A DNA stretch of 64,000 nucleotides from CAIKZZ01 sp035524595 (GTDB lineage Bacteria > Pseudomonadota > Gammaproteobacteria > Steroidobacterales > Steroidobacteraceae), in contig DATKOP010000053.1 of assembly GCA_035524595.1 (NCBI GenBank), forward strand, positions 61,496 through 125,495, in the 5' to 3' direction. This document shows, piece after piece, positions 9,200-22,743 of this stretch. The notes beneath the pieces were generated by a model that worked only from the letters and a program-made list of their open reading frames with translations, had not been told where the DNA came from and did not search any database. The stretch's first letter is position 1. Each line of letters opens with the position of its first letter. Position numbers and translations under genes: made by a program.

Positions 9200-9864
9200 G
9201 GCGGCGCACCGATGCGCCAGCCCACGCCGCGCACGTTGTCGATGATCGCGGCGCCGAGCTTGCGGCGCAGTGTATGGATGATCACCTCGATGACGTTGCT
9301 CTCGATCGCCTCGCTCCAGCCGTACAGGCTCTGCTCGAGCTGGGTGCGCGAGTGGACCGCGCCCGGGCGGCTCAGGAGCACGCGCAGCAGCGCGAACTCG
9401 CGTGGCGTCACCGCGACCGGCGCGTGGTGCAGGCGCACCTCGTGCCGGACCGGGTCGAGCTCGAGCCCGCCGTGCACGAGCTCGGCGCTGGCGCGCGCCT
9501 CCTGGCGGCGCAGCAGGCTGCGGATGCGGGCCTTGACCTCGGCGAGCGCGAACGGCTTGACGAGGTAGTCGTCGGCGCCGGCGTCGAGGCCCTGCACCCG
9601 GTCCTGCACCGTGTCGCGGGCCGTGATCATCAGCACCGGCAGGAGGCTGTGGCGGGCGCGCAGCTCCCGGAGGACGCTCATGCCGTCCTGGCGCGGCAGG
9701 CCCCAGTCGAGCAGCACCAGCGCGAAGTTGGCCGCGGGGTCGGCGAGCGCCGCGGTGGCCGCGACCCCGTCCCGGACCCAGTCGACGTGGTAGCCGTCGT
9801 CGCCGAGCCCGCGCACCAGGCTGTCGCCGATCATCCGGTCGTCTTCCACGAGCAGCAGTCGCAT
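9196..9864 (-). CDS. OmpR/PhoB-family response regulator (QseB/PmrA-like)
   Basis: 222-residue DNA-binding response regulator. The receiver domain spans residues 1-115, with acidic pocket EDD at 7-9, phospho-acceptor Asp53 (LLDWGLPRQDG), and the conserved Lys in DYLVKPF. A winged helix (about 125-218) carries TPREFALLRVLLSRPG and VRGVGWRIG. It is the partner of the following sensor kinase. A tandem 11-bp direct repeat in the upstream spacer has the geometry recognised by this class, suggesting autoregulation. It is divergent from the ParB-like gene. Confidence 0.94.
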   Translation of the reverse strand: MRLLLVEDDRMIGDSLVRGLGDDGYHVDWVRDGVAATAALADPAANFALVLLDWGLPRQDGMSVLRELRARHSLLPVLMITARDTVQDRVQGLDAGADDYLVKPFALAEVKARIRSLLRRQEARASAELVHGGLELDPVRHEVRLHHAPVAVTPREFALLRVLLSRPGAVHSRTQLEQSLYGWSEAIESNVIEVIIHTLRRKLGAAIIDNVRGVGWRIGAPP

Positions 9865-9903
9865 GTCTCTGGGCCCTCGGGGTCCCCTCGGGCGATGTTC
9901 GCA

Positions 9904-9925
9904 GCGCCGACTTAGCGCCGGCTTA
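9904..9925. promoter_or_regulatory. Tandem 11-bp repeat, candidate response-regulator box
   Basis: GCGCCGACTTA (9904-9914) is followed directly by GCGCCGGCTTA (9915-9925). The CTTAG half-sites are therefore spaced 11 bp apart with a 5-bp gap, matching the layout of PmrA/QseB boxes. It lies about 40-60 nt upstream of the response-regulator ATG at 9864. Confidence 0.5.
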
Positions 9926-10007
9926 GGACCCCGCTGGCGCCGGACGAACCTCGCCCGTCAGAATACCGCCCCGGCGCCCGTTGCGGGCCTGTCCCGGAGC
10001 CTGCCCG

Positions 10008-10625
10008 ATGAGACCCGTACGCGAACCGCGGCTCAGCACCGTCGAGATCGCCGATCTGTACCCGACCCAGATCACGGTCGGCATGCGCGAAGTGCGCGCC
10101 AAGCGCAAGCACTGGCGCGAGGCCGGGCACAAGGCCAAGTTCCTCGGCAACCACCTGATCCCGGTGATCCGCGGTCCCAAGGGCCGCTGCTACGTGATCG
10201 ACCACCATCACCTCGCGCGGGCGCTGCACGACGAGGGCGTGCGCGAGATCGCGATCACCGTCGTTGCCGATCTCTGCAAGCTCGACCGCGACGCCTTCTG
10301 GACCTTCCTGGACAACCGCGGCTGGCTGCATCCCTACGACGACCGCGGCCGCCGCCGCCACTACCGCGAGCTGCCGCGGCGCGTGACCGGCCTCGTCGAC
10401 GACCCCTACCGCAGCCTCGCGGGCGAGCTGCGCCATGCCGGCGGCTTCGCCAAGGACACCACCCCGTTCAGCGAGTTCCTGTGGGCCGACTTCCTGCGGC
10501 GCCGCATCAAGCGCTCGCGCGTCGAGAACAATTTCACCGCCGCGCTCGAGCAGGCGCTCAGGCTCGCCAAGATGGACGACGCCGACTTCCTGCCCGGCTG
10601 GTGCGGCCCGGTGCCGCGCGGCTGA
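10008..10625 (+). CDS. ParB-like nuclease-domain protein (ParBc_2 type)
   Basis: 205-residue protein of the stand-alone 'putative ParB-like nuclease' family, distinct from chromosomal ParB. The N-terminal half has the ParB/sulfiredoxin-like core: LYPTQITVGMREV, a basic strand, and VIDHHHLARAL, corresponding to the family's nucleotide-binding region. The C-terminal half is basic and helical with no clear HTH. No ParA partner lies nearby, so a plasmid-partition role is unlikely. ATG 10008 was chosen over an in-frame ATG at 9981 because GGAG sits upstream and the domain begins at once. Biological role unknown. Confidence 0.82.
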   Translation: MRPVREPRLSTVEIADLYPTQITVGMREVRAKRKHWREAGHKAKFLGNHLIPVIRGPKGRCYVIDHHHLARALHDEGVREIAITVVADLCKLDRDAFWTFLDNRGWLHPYDDRGRRRHYRELPRRVTGLVDDPYRSLAGELRHAGGFAKDTTPFSEFLWADFLRRRIKRSRVENNFTAALEQALRLAKMDDADFLPGWCGPVPRG

Positions 10626-10708
10626 ACGGTTGCGGCGCGACCGGCAGCGTCGCGCGCGGGCCCGGCGCCGGCGGCGCGCCCCGCGGGGCGGACGCGCCCG
10701 GCGCCGCG

Positions 10709-10725
10709 CGCCTCAGGCGCGCTTC
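10709..10725. terminator. GC palindrome over the gabT stop
   Basis: GCGCGCCT (10709-10716) and AGGCGCGC (10718-10725) are perfect reverse complements around one base and contain the gabT stop codon. No T-run follows on the minus strand. Confidence 0.3.
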
Positions 10726-12023
10726 GCCTCGGCCCCGGCGCCCGCGACCTCGACCAGCGAGCGCTCGAAGATGTCGAGGCCCTCGCTCAGGATCGCGTCG
10801 CTGACCGTCAGCGGCACGAGGAAGCGGATCACGTTGGCGCGCGTGCCGCACGACAGCAGCACGAGCCCGTTGGCCGCGGCGCGCTGCACCAGCGCCTTGG
10901 TCAGGTCCGCATCCGGCGCGTTGACGTCACCGAACTTCACGAGCTCGAGCGCGACCATGGCGCCGAGACCGCGCACGTCGCCGACGCAGCTCAGCCCGTG
11001 CCGGCCGCGCAGCCCGTTGAGGCGCTGCTTGATGACCGCGCCGATGGTGTTGGCGCGCGCGCACAGGTTCTCCTTCTCGATGACGTCGAGCACCGCGAGC
11101 GCCGCCGCACAGCTGAGCGGCGAGCCGGCGTAGGTGCCGCCGAGTCCGCCCGGCGCCGGCGCGTCCATGATCTCCGCCTTGCCGACCACGCCCGACAGCG
11201 GGAAGCCGCCGGCCAGGCTCTTCGCGACCGTCATCAGGTCCGGCTCGATCCCGGCGTATTCGATCGCGAACATCTTGCCGGTGCGCGCGAAGCCGGTCTG
11301 CACCTCGTCGGCGATCATCACGATGCCGTGCTCGGTGCAGATCCGGCGCAGCTCGCGCAGGAACTCGACCGGCGCGGGATAGAAGCCGCCCTCGCCCTGC
11401 ACCGGCTCGATGACGATCGCCGCGACGCGCGCCGGATCGACGTCCGCCTTGAACAGCGTATCGAGCGCGGCGAGCGCGGTGGCGGGCGTCACGCCGAGGT
11501 ACTCGGCCGGGAACGGCAGGTGGAAGATCTCGCCGGGCATCGGCCCGAAGCCGAGCTTGTAGGGCGCGACCTTGCCCGTCAGCCCCATCGCGAACATCGT
11601 GCGGCCGTGGAAGGCGCCGGCGAAGGCGATCACCGCGGTGCGCTTGGTATGGGCGCGCGCGATCTTGACCGCGTTCTCGATCGCCTCGGCGCCGGTCGAC
11701 AGGAAGATCGACTTCTTCGGCGTCGGCCCGGGCGCGAGCCGGTTCAGCCGGTCGGCGAGGCGCACGTAGCTTTCGTACTGCGTGACCTGGAAGCAGGTGT
11801 GCGAGAAGCGCTCGAGCTGCGCCGCCACGGCGGCCTTGACCGTCGGGTGCAGGTGCCCGGTGTTGAGCACGGCGATGCCCGCGGCGAAGTCGACGTAGCG
11901 CCGGCCCTCGATGTCCCAGATTTCGGCGTTGCTGGCGCGGTCGGTGTAGACCGGCAAGAGGCTCGCGACCCCGCGCGGTACCGCCGCTTCCCGTAGCTTC
12001 TGGAGTTCCGCGTTCGTGGTCAT
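10713..12023 (-). CDS. gabT: 4-aminobutyrate aminotransferase
   Basis: PLP-dependent class III aminotransferase (436 residues) converting 4-aminobutyrate and 2-oxoglutarate to succinate semialdehyde and glutamate. Visible family motifs include STGAEAIENAVKIAR, GAFHGRT, IVIEPVQGEGGF, the ADEVQTGFARTGK strand, and the PLP-binding Lys268 in VAKSLAGGFP. AAGGAG precedes the ATG. A succinate-semialdehyde dehydrogenase is not adjacent, so the enzyme may also serve 5-aminovalerate or other omega-amines. A TGGTAATCT extended -10-like sequence (TAATCT at 12082-12087) lies upstream on the same strand. Confidence 0.93.
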   Translation of the reverse strand: MTTNAELQKLREAAVPRGVASLLPVYTDRASNAEIWDIEGRRYVDFAAGIAVLNTGHLHPTVKAAVAAQLERFSHTCFQVTQYESYVRLADRLNRLAPGPTPKKSIFLSTGAEAIENAVKIARAHTKRTAVIAFAGAFHGRTMFAMGLTGKVAPYKLGFGPMPGEIFHLPFPAEYLGVTPATALAALDTLFKADVDPARVAAIVIEPVQGEGGFYPAPVEFLRELRRICTEHGIVMIADEVQTGFARTGKMFAIEYAGIEPDLMTVAKSLAGGFPLSGVVGKAEIMDAPAPGGLGGTYAGSPLSCAAALAVLDVIEKENLCARANTIGAVIKQRLNGLRGRHGLSCVGDVRGLGAMVALELVKFGDVNAPDADLTKALVQRAAANGLVLLSCGTRANVIRFLVPLTVSDAILSEGLDIFERSLVEVAGAGAEAKRA

Positions 12024-12224
12024 GACGTGTTGCGCTCCTTGGAATCGCGCCGCGCCGAACGGCCGGCGCAGGCGAACGCACAGATTACCAGCCCGGAGCC
12101 GGGGCAGTCGATGGCGCCGGCCGGCGGCCGCGGAGGGCCGCCGCGCGGCGGCCCGCGCGCGGTGGCGGCCGCCCGGACGAGAATCGTCAGCATCGGCGCG
12201 CGACGGCGCGGCGCGCGCCCGAGC

Positions 12225-13982
12225 TCAGGACGGCTGCGGGCAGTCGCAGACCACGCAGGTGCCGGTGCGCGGCTGCGGCACGATGCTGATGCGCGCGCCG
12301 ATCAGGTCCGCGCGGTAGCGCATGGACTTGAGGCCGAGCCCGCCCGCCCCGGGCCGGGACGGGCCGATGCCCTGGCCGTCGTCGCAGACGGTGAGCAGGA
12401 CGCTGGATGCGCCGACGTCGAGCGTCAGCTGGATCGACTGCGCGGCGGCGTGCCTGATCGCGTTGGTGAGCGCCTCCTGCGCGATGCGGAACAGGTGATC
12501 GGCGGCCGTCGGCGACAGGCCGACCGTCGCCGCCTCGATGACGGAGAACTGGATCGCCGGCCCCTGCATGTCGTTGAGTCGCCGCACGAGGTCGCGCAGT
12601 CCCGCGACCAGGCCGCCCTGGACCTCGGCCACCGGCAGGAGCCCGCGGGCGACGCTGCGGCAGGTCCCGATCGTGTGGCCCGCGAGATCGCGAACGCGCG
12701 CGAGGTCGCCCGCGTTCGGCAGGGCCGCCTGGCTGGCCGCGCGCTCGAGCGCCGACAACAGCAGCGCGAGCCCGGTCAGCTCCTGGCCGAGGCCGTCGTG
12801 CAGGTCCTGCGCGATGCGGCGCTGCTCGCGGCCGACGGCGTCGGCGTAGGCGGCCTGCAGCGCGCGCCGCTCGGCGACGTCGTGCACCACGACCACGAAC
12901 ATCTGCCGGCCGTCGTGGCTGACCTCGCCGACCGAGACCTCGACCGGCACGGCGCCGCCGTCCTTGCGGCGGCCCACCGCGGCGCGCCCGCCGACGAACA
13001 GCGGCTGGCGCGGCGCGCCCGGCTCGGGCAGCGGCGAGGGCATCAGCAGCGTCACGCTGCGCCCGACGAGCTCGTCGCCCGCGGAGCCGAACAGCCGCTC
13101 GCAGGCGGGGTTGACCATGCGCACCTGCCCCTCGCCGTCGAGCAGCAGCACGCCGTCGACCGCCGTGGTCACGACCGCCTGCAGCTCGTCGGACATCCGC
13201 CGCAGCTCGCGCTCCGCGCGCCGCGCGGCGCTCGCGTCCCGGAACGTCACCGTGACGCCGACCGTGCGGCCGAGGTAGTCGACCACCGGCGCGGCACCGC
13301 CGTCGATCGGCACGCGCTCGCCGCTGCGCCGCAGCAGCTGGTCGGAGCGCGCGAAACGCAGCGCGGCGCGCCCGGCGATGACCCGCTTGACGAGGCGCTC
13401 CTGCACCGCCCGGCCGGCCTCGTCGACGAGCCTCAGGATCGCCGCCAGCGGCCGGCCCTCGGCCTCGCGCCCGGACCAGCCGGTCAGCTGCTCCGCGGCC
13501 GCATCCATGAAGCGCACGCGGCCGGCGCCGTCGGTGGCAATCACCGCGTCGGCGATGCTGCCGAGGATGGTCGCGCAGGTGAGCTCGTGCTCCTCGAGCC
13601 GCGCCTCGACCCCGGCCCGGTAGAGGCCGAGATCGATCGCGACCAGCAGGTGCTCGATGCGAAAGGGCTTCAGCACGTAGCCGAAGGCCGCCCGCGTCTT
13701 GGCGCGCTGCAGCGTCGCCTGGTCGGAGTGCGCCGTCAGGTAGACGATCGGCACGCGGCAGCGCTCGTAGATCGCCTCGCCGGCCTCGATGCCGTCGATG
13801 GGCCCCTTGAGGCGGATGTCCATCAGCACGAGGTCCGGCCGCGTCTCCTCGGCGAGCTCCAGCGCGCGCGCGCCGGTGTCGGCGACCGCGACGACCGGGT
13901 AGCCGGCGGCGCCGAGGCGCTCGCGGATCTCCTCGGCGATCAGCACCTCGTCCTCGACCACGAGGATCCGCTCGTTCGCCAT
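12225..13982 (-). CDS. Receiver-PAS-PAS-HisKA_3 histidine kinase
   Basis: 585-residue cytosolic signalling protein without membrane segments. Order: receiver domain 1-120 (phospho-Asp55 in LVLMDIRLKG, VLKPF), PAS 1 at about 135-255, PAS 2 at about 265-375, a NarX/DegS-type HisKA_3 dimerisation helix (AQDLHDGLGQELTGL), and a HATPase domain with DDGQGIGPSRPGAGGLGL. The N-terminal receiver suggests it is itself a phosphorelay target that then works as a kinase. It lies 1 nt downstream of a second PAS kinase, strongly suggesting one operon. No DNA-binding NarL-type regulator is adjacent. Confidence 0.9.
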   Translation of the reverse strand: MANERILVVEDEVLIAEEIRERLGAAGYPVVAVADTGARALELAEETRPDLVLMDIRLKGPIDGIEAGEAIYERCRVPIVYLTAHSDQATLQRAKTRAAFGYVLKPFRIEHLLVAIDLGLYRAGVEARLEEHELTCATILGSIADAVIATDGAGRVRFMDAAAEQLTGWSGREAEGRPLAAILRLVDEAGRAVQERLVKRVIAGRAALRFARSDQLLRRSGERVPIDGGAAPVVDYLGRTVGVTVTFRDASAARRAERELRRMSDELQAVVTTAVDGVLLLDGEGQVRMVNPACERLFGSAGDELVGRSVTLLMPSPLPEPGAPRQPLFVGGRAAVGRRKDGGAVPVEVSVGEVSHDGRQMFVVVVHDVAERRALQAAYADAVGREQRRIAQDLHDGLGQELTGLALLLSALERAASQAALPNAGDLARVRDLAGHTIGTCRSVARGLLPVAEVQGGLVAGLRDLVRRLNDMQGPAIQFSVIEAATVGLSPTAADHLFRIAQEALTNAIRHAAAQSIQLTLDVGASSVLLTVCDDGQGIGPSRPGAGGLGLKSMRYRADLIGARISIVPQPRTGTCVVCDCPQPS

Positions 13983-13983
13983 G

Positions 13984-15366
13984 TCAGTCCCCCTCCGCCT
14001 GCGACAGGCTCGCCACGGTGAGCCGCGCCTCCGTGCCCGGGGCGCGCCGCAGGAGCTCGAACTCGCCGCGCACCTGGCGCGCGAGCAGCCGCACCAGCCG
14101 CAGCCCGAGCGTGCCCGGGCTGTCGGAGCCCGCGGCGGCGCTGCCGAGGCCGACGCCGTCGTCGAGGATCCGCAGCACGCAGCCGCCGCGCGCGGCGTGG
14201 CCGAGCACCAGGCGGATCTCGCCGCCGCGGCCGTCCGGAAAGGCGTGCTTGAGCGCGTTGGTCATCAGCTCGTTGAGGATCAGCCCGAACGGCACCGCGA
14301 GCTCGATGTTGAGCTGCACGGGCTCCAGCTCGCTCGTCAGGCGCACCGGGCTGCCGCGCACCGCGTAGGTGCTGAGCAGCTGCCGGCACAGCGTCAGCGC
14401 GTAGTCGGCGAAGTCCACCGCCGACAGGCTCTCGGCGCGATACAGCGCCTCGTGCACCATCGCCATCGCGCGCACGCGGTCCTGGCTCTCCTGCAGGATC
14501 TTCAGCGTCAGGCCGTCGCGGGTGTAGGTGGACTCGAGGTAGAAGAGGCTCGACATCACCGCGAGGTTGTTCTTGACGCGGTGATGGATCTCCTTGAGCA
14601 GCACCTCCTTCTCGCGCAGCGAGTCGAGCACGCGCTGCTCGGCGTGCTTGCGGTCGGTGGTGTCGCGGATCGCGCTCGACACCAGCGTCCGCCCGCCGCT
14701 GCGCAGCGGGCTCAGGCTGATCTCGATCGGGAACTCGGTGCCGTCCTTGCGCATGCCGTAGAGCTCGAGGCCGACGCCCATCGGCCGCACGCGCGGCGCG
14801 CCGGAGTAGCGCGCGCGGTGCTGCGGGTGCTGCGCGCGAAAGCGCTCCGGGATCAGCGTCTCGACCGGCCGGCCGCGCAGCTCGACCCGCGAGTAGCCGA
14901 ACAGGCTCTCGGTCTGGCCGTTGACCAGCACGATCTCGCCGCGCTCGTCGACGATCACCATCGCGTCCGGCGCCGCCTCGAGCAGCCCGCGGAACAGCTC
15001 CTCGGCGCGCTGCCGCTCGCCGAGGTCGCGCACCACCACCAGCACCGACGCCCCGGCAGTGGACTCGACCGGGCTCAGCATGATGTCGGCCGGGAACTCG
15101 GTGCCATCGCGGCGGCGCCCGAACAGCGTCAGGCCGCGGCCCATCGGCCGCTGGCGCGGCGCGGTCCAGAAGCCGTCGCGGTGCGCGGCGTGGCCGTCAC
15201 GCAGCCGCTGCGGGATCAGGCACTCGACCGTCTGGCCGTCGAGGCCGTTCGGCGCATAGCCGAACAGGCGCTCGGCCTGCGCATTGGCACGCTCGATGCG
15301 GCCGGCGGCGTCCACCAAGAGCGACGCGTCCGGCGCACATTCGAAGATTCGCTTGTAGCGGTCCAC
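13984..15366 (-). CDS. PAS-PAS HisKA_2 (LytS/HWE-type) histidine kinase
   Basis: 460-residue soluble kinase: PAS 1 at residues 1-118, PAS 2 at about 122-245, HisKA_2 with phospho-acceptor EIHHRVKNNLAVMSSLFYLE, then a HATPase domain (NELMTNALKHAF, DDGVGLG, TLGLRLVRLLARQ). The two PAS repeats are strikingly alike (both contain FGY, RPMG, KDGTEFP/RDGTEFP), suggesting tandem duplication. The start is GTG at 15366; no Shine-Dalgarno is visible, and a terminator-like hairpin with a U-run lies only 15 nt upstream. It would pass phosphate to the receiver domain of the gene 1 nt downstream, an inference from adjacency. Confidence 0.88.
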   Translation of the reverse strand: MDRYKRIFECAPDASLLVDAAGRIERANAQAERLFGYAPNGLDGQTVECLIPQRLRDGHAAHRDGFWTAPRQRPMGRGLTLFGRRRDGTEFPADIMLSPVESTAGASVLVVVRDLGERQRAEELFRGLLEAAPDAMVIVDERGEIVLVNGQTESLFGYSRVELRGRPVETLIPERFRAQHPQHRARYSGAPRVRPMGVGLELYGMRKDGTEFPIEISLSPLRSGGRTLVSSAIRDTTDRKHAEQRVLDSLREKEVLLKEIHHRVKNNLAVMSSLFYLESTYTRDGLTLKILQESQDRVRAMAMVHEALYRAESLSAVDFADYALTLCRQLLSTYAVRGSPVRLTSELEPVQLNIELAVPFGLILNELMTNALKHAFPDGRGGEIRLVLGHAARGGCVLRILDDGVGLGSAAAGSDSPGTLGLRLVRLLARQVRGEFELLRRAPGTEARLTVASLSQAEGD

Positions 15367-15380
15367 GCGACACCGGGGAG

Positions 15381-15412
15381 AAAAAATCGGCCGCCCGCGG
15401 AGCGGGCGGCCG
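15381..15412 (-). terminator. Rho-independent terminator or attenuator just before the PAS kinase
   Basis: An 11-bp perfect stem (15388-15398 with 15402-15412, arm CGGCCGCCCGC) with a 3-nt loop, followed on the minus strand by one base and six Ts (15381-15386). It would end transcripts from the upstream oxidoreductase. It also falls within the leader of the kinase if its promoter lies at the GATAAT hexamer near 15446-15451. Confidence 0.8.
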
Positions 15413-15643
15413 GCGTCGACGCCGCATCAGGTCACGTTGCCATCGATTATCGAACCCACGCGCCATCCGTAGCGTCGCGCCTCGCCAGGGGAGATCGCGA
15501 GGCCCGGTCATTCTAGGCCGCAGTGCCCGGGCGCGGGAGGTGCCGCCGTGAAAGGATCGCGTCGTTGACCGCCGCCGATCCAGCGGAATCCGCTTTCCGT
15601 CCCGGCGGGCCGGGCGGGCGATGGCGGCGCGCGCTGCGCTGCA

Positions 15644-16663
15644 TCAGGCGAGACGCACCAGCTGCTTGCCGAGGTTGTCGCCGCGCAGCAGGCCGAGGAA
15701 GGCGGCCGGCGCGCTCTCGAGGCCCTCCGCGACCGTCTCGCGGTAGCGCAGCCGCCCGCTCGCGACCCCGGCGGCGAGCTCGCTCGCCGCCCACGGCCAG
15801 ATGTCCTGGTGCTCGAAGATGATGAAGCCCTGCACCTTGAGCCGCGCACGCAGGATCGGGCCGGGGTTGGTGATCGGCACCGGCGTGCCGTCGTAGCCGG
15901 CGATCAGGCCGCAGAGCGCGATGCGGCCGAAGGCGTTCATCCGGCCGATCACCGCATCGAGGCAGCGCCCGCCGACGTTCTCGAAGCAGGCGTCGATGCC
16001 GGCCGGCGCGGCCGCCGCGAGCGCGGCGTCGAGCGCCGCCGCGTCGGGCGCGGCCTTGTAGTCGATGCAGGCGTCGAAGCCGAGCTCGCCCTGCACGTAG
16101 TCGCACTTCGCCCGGCCGCCGGCGATACCGACCGTGCGGCAGCCGCGCGCCCTGGCGAGCTGGCCGACGATGCTGCCGACCGCGCCGGCCGCGGCGCTGA
16201 CCACGACCGTCTCGCCGGGCTTCGGCGCGCAGATCATCGACAGCCCGTACCAGGCGGTGACGCCCGGCATGCCGACCGGGCCGAGGTAGGCGGCGAGCGG
16301 CACGATGCTGGTGTCGACGCGGCGCAGCAACGCCGCGCCCGCCTCGTCGACGAGCGCGTACTCCTGCCAGCCGCCCATGCCGACGACGCGGTCGCCGGCC
16401 ACGAAACCCGGGTGCCGGCTCACGACGACCTCGCCGGCGGTGCCGCCGATCATGACTTCGCCGAGCGGCTGGGGCGGTGCGTACGACTTGGCGTCGTTCA
16501 TGCGGCCGCGCATGTACGGGTCGAGCGACAGCCAGTGGTGGCGCACCAGCAGCTGTCCGGGACCGACCGCCGGCACCGGCACCTCCTCGAGGCGGAAGTT
16601 GTCGAGGCTCGCCGCGCCGCGCGGCCGCGAGACCAGCAGGATCCGGCGATGGGTCGCGCTCAT
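15644..16663 (-). CDS. NADP-dependent oxidoreductase, MDR superfamily (leukotriene B4 12-hydroxydehydrogenase-like)
   Basis: 339-residue medium-chain dehydrogenase/reductase without zinc ligands, of the prostaglandin-reductase/CurA-like group that reduces alkenals and enones with NADPH. Features: SLDPYMRGRMND near residue 50, MIGGTAGEVV, the MPGVTAWYGL segment, the nucleotide-binding motif VSAAAGAVGSIVGQLA, the CDYVQGELGFDACIDYK region and C-terminal LRGDNLGKQLVRL. GAGGTGA precedes the ATG. Its transcript probably ends at the terminator at 15381-15412. The substrate is not determinable. Confidence 0.9.
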   Translation of the reverse strand: MSATHRRILLVSRPRGAASLDNFRLEEVPVPAVGPGQLLVRHHWLSLDPYMRGRMNDAKSYAPPQPLGEVMIGGTAGEVVVSRHPGFVAGDRVVGMGGWQEYALVDEAGAALLRRVDTSIVPLAAYLGPVGMPGVTAWYGLSMICAPKPGETVVVSAAAGAVGSIVGQLARARGCRTVGIAGGRAKCDYVQGELGFDACIDYKAAPDAAALDAALAAAAPAGIDACFENVGGRCLDAVIGRMNAFGRIALCGLIAGYDGTPVPITNPGPILRARLKVQGFIIFEHQDIWPWAASELAAGVASGRLRYRETVAEGLESAPAAFLGLLRGDNLGKQLVRLA

Positions 16664-16702
16664 CGGTCACCTCGCGGCAGGCAGGTCCGCGAGTCTAGAC
16701 GA

Positions 16703-16729
16703 GCGCGCCGCCGGGGTCAGGCGGCGCGC
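16703..16729. repeat. Perfect GC-rich inverted repeat over the gltD stop
   Basis: GCGCGCCGCC (16703-16712) and GGCGGCGCGC (16720-16729) form a 10-bp stem with a 7-nt loop containing the gltD stop codon. It could help terminate gltBD transcripts, but no T-run follows. Confidence 0.4.
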
Positions 16730-18137
16730 GCGGCGCCGGCGAGCCCGAGCGAGAGGAGAATGCCGCGCGCCGCCTCGCGGCCCTCGAACACCGCGGTCAC
16801 GACGAGGTCGCTGCCGCGCACCATGTCGCCGCCGGCGTACACCCTGGGGTGGGTGGTCGCGAACGGTCGCGCCGCGTCCGCCGCGACCCGCACGCGCCCG
16901 TCCGCGTGCAGCCGGATGCCGTGCGCGGCGAGCCATGCCGGCGGGCTCGGCCTGAAGCCGAACGCGACCACGACCGCGTCCGCCTCGATGACCTCCTCGC
17001 TGCCCGGGATCACCTCGGCGACGCGCCGGCCGCGCGGCCCCGGCGCACCGAGCCGCGTTTCGACCACCTTCACCCCGGCGACCCGGCCGTCGCCGACGAC
17101 CGCGACCGGCTGGCGGTTGAACAGGAAGCGCACGCCCTCCTCGCGGCTGTTCCTGTAGTCGCGGCGCGAGCCCGGCATGTTCTCCTCGTCGCGGCGATAG
17201 GTGCAGGTCACGCTCGCCGCGCCCTGCCGGATCGCCGTGCGGTTGCAGTCCATCGCCGTGTCGCCGCCGCCGAGCACGACGACGCGCTGGCCGGCGAAGT
17301 CGATCGCCGCGCTCGCGAGCCCGAGCTCGCGGTTGATGTTGGCGACGAGGTACGGCAGCGCCTCGACGACGCCGGGCAGGTCCTCGCCGGGGAAGTTGCC
17401 GCGCACGTAGCCGTAGGTGCCCATGCCGAGGAACACCGCGTCGTACTCCGCGAGCAGCGCCTCGAAGGCGAGGTCGCGCCCGACCTCGACGCCGAGGCGG
17501 AACTGCACGCCCATCTCCTCCAGCAGCTCGCGGCGCTTCTCGACCACCGCCTTCTCGAGCTTGAACGGCGGGATGCCGAAGGTCAGCAGCCCGCCGATCC
17601 GCGGGTAGCGGTCGTAGACGACCGGCCGCACGCCGTGGCGCACCAGGACGTCGGCGCAGCCGAGCCCGGCGGGTCCCGCGCCGACGATCGCGACGCGCCG
17701 GCCGGTCGGCCGCACGTGCGACATGTCCGGCTTCCAGCCGGCCTTCAGCGCCTCGTCGGTGATGTACTTCTCGATCGCGCCGATCGTGACCGCGCCGAGG
17801 CCGTCGTTGAGCGTGCAGGCGCCCTCGCACAGCCGGTCCTGCGGGCAGATGCGGCCGCACACCTCCGGCAGCGAGTTGGTCTTGTGCGACAGCTCCGCGG
17901 CCTCGAACAGCTTGCCCTGCTCGATCAGCTTCAGCCAGTTCGGGATGTAGTTGTGCACCGGGCACTTCCACTCGCAGAACGGGTTGCCGCAGGCGAGGCA
18001 GCGGCCGGCCTGCTGCGCGGCGCCCTGGGCGTCGAACGGCGCGTAGATCTCGCGGAACTCCTGCTGGCGCTGCTCGAGCGGCAGCTTCGCGGGCTCGGTC
18101 CGCGGCAGCTCGAGGAACTGCAGGTTCTTGTCGGCCA

Positions 18138-18138
<1 letters not shown>
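16717..18138 (-). CDS. gltD: Glutamate synthase (NADPH) small subunit
   Basis: Beta subunit (473 residues) that passes electrons from NADPH via FAD and Fe-S clusters to GltB for ammonia assimilation. N-terminal cysteine motifs CLACGNPFCEWKCPVHN and CGRICPQDRLCEGAC bind 4Fe-4S clusters. The FAD motif VAIVGAGPAGLGCA and the NADPH motif VVVLGGGDTAMDC follow, and the C-terminal YAGGDMVRG contacts FAD. Its ATG shares one base with the gltB stop (TGATG), so the two are co-translated. The open frame runs on upstream through gltB, but that part is not coding. Confidence 0.96.
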
Positions 18139-22667
<4,529 letters not shown>

Positions 22668-22714
22668 CCCCGGTCCTCGCGTCCGTGCTGCGGACGTGTC
22701 GAAAGTCGCGTCCG

Positions 22715-22743
22715 ACTATGAAGAGGCCCGCCGTCACGGTCAA
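22715..22743 (-). promoter_or_regulatory. Sigma-70-type promoter of gltBD
   Basis: On the minus strand TTGACC (22743-22738), 17 nt, then CATAGT (22720-22715); 5/6 and 4/6 consensus matches with ideal spacing. The leader to gltB would be about 40 nt. The -35 hexamer begins at the last base of the adjacent palindrome. Confidence 0.6.
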
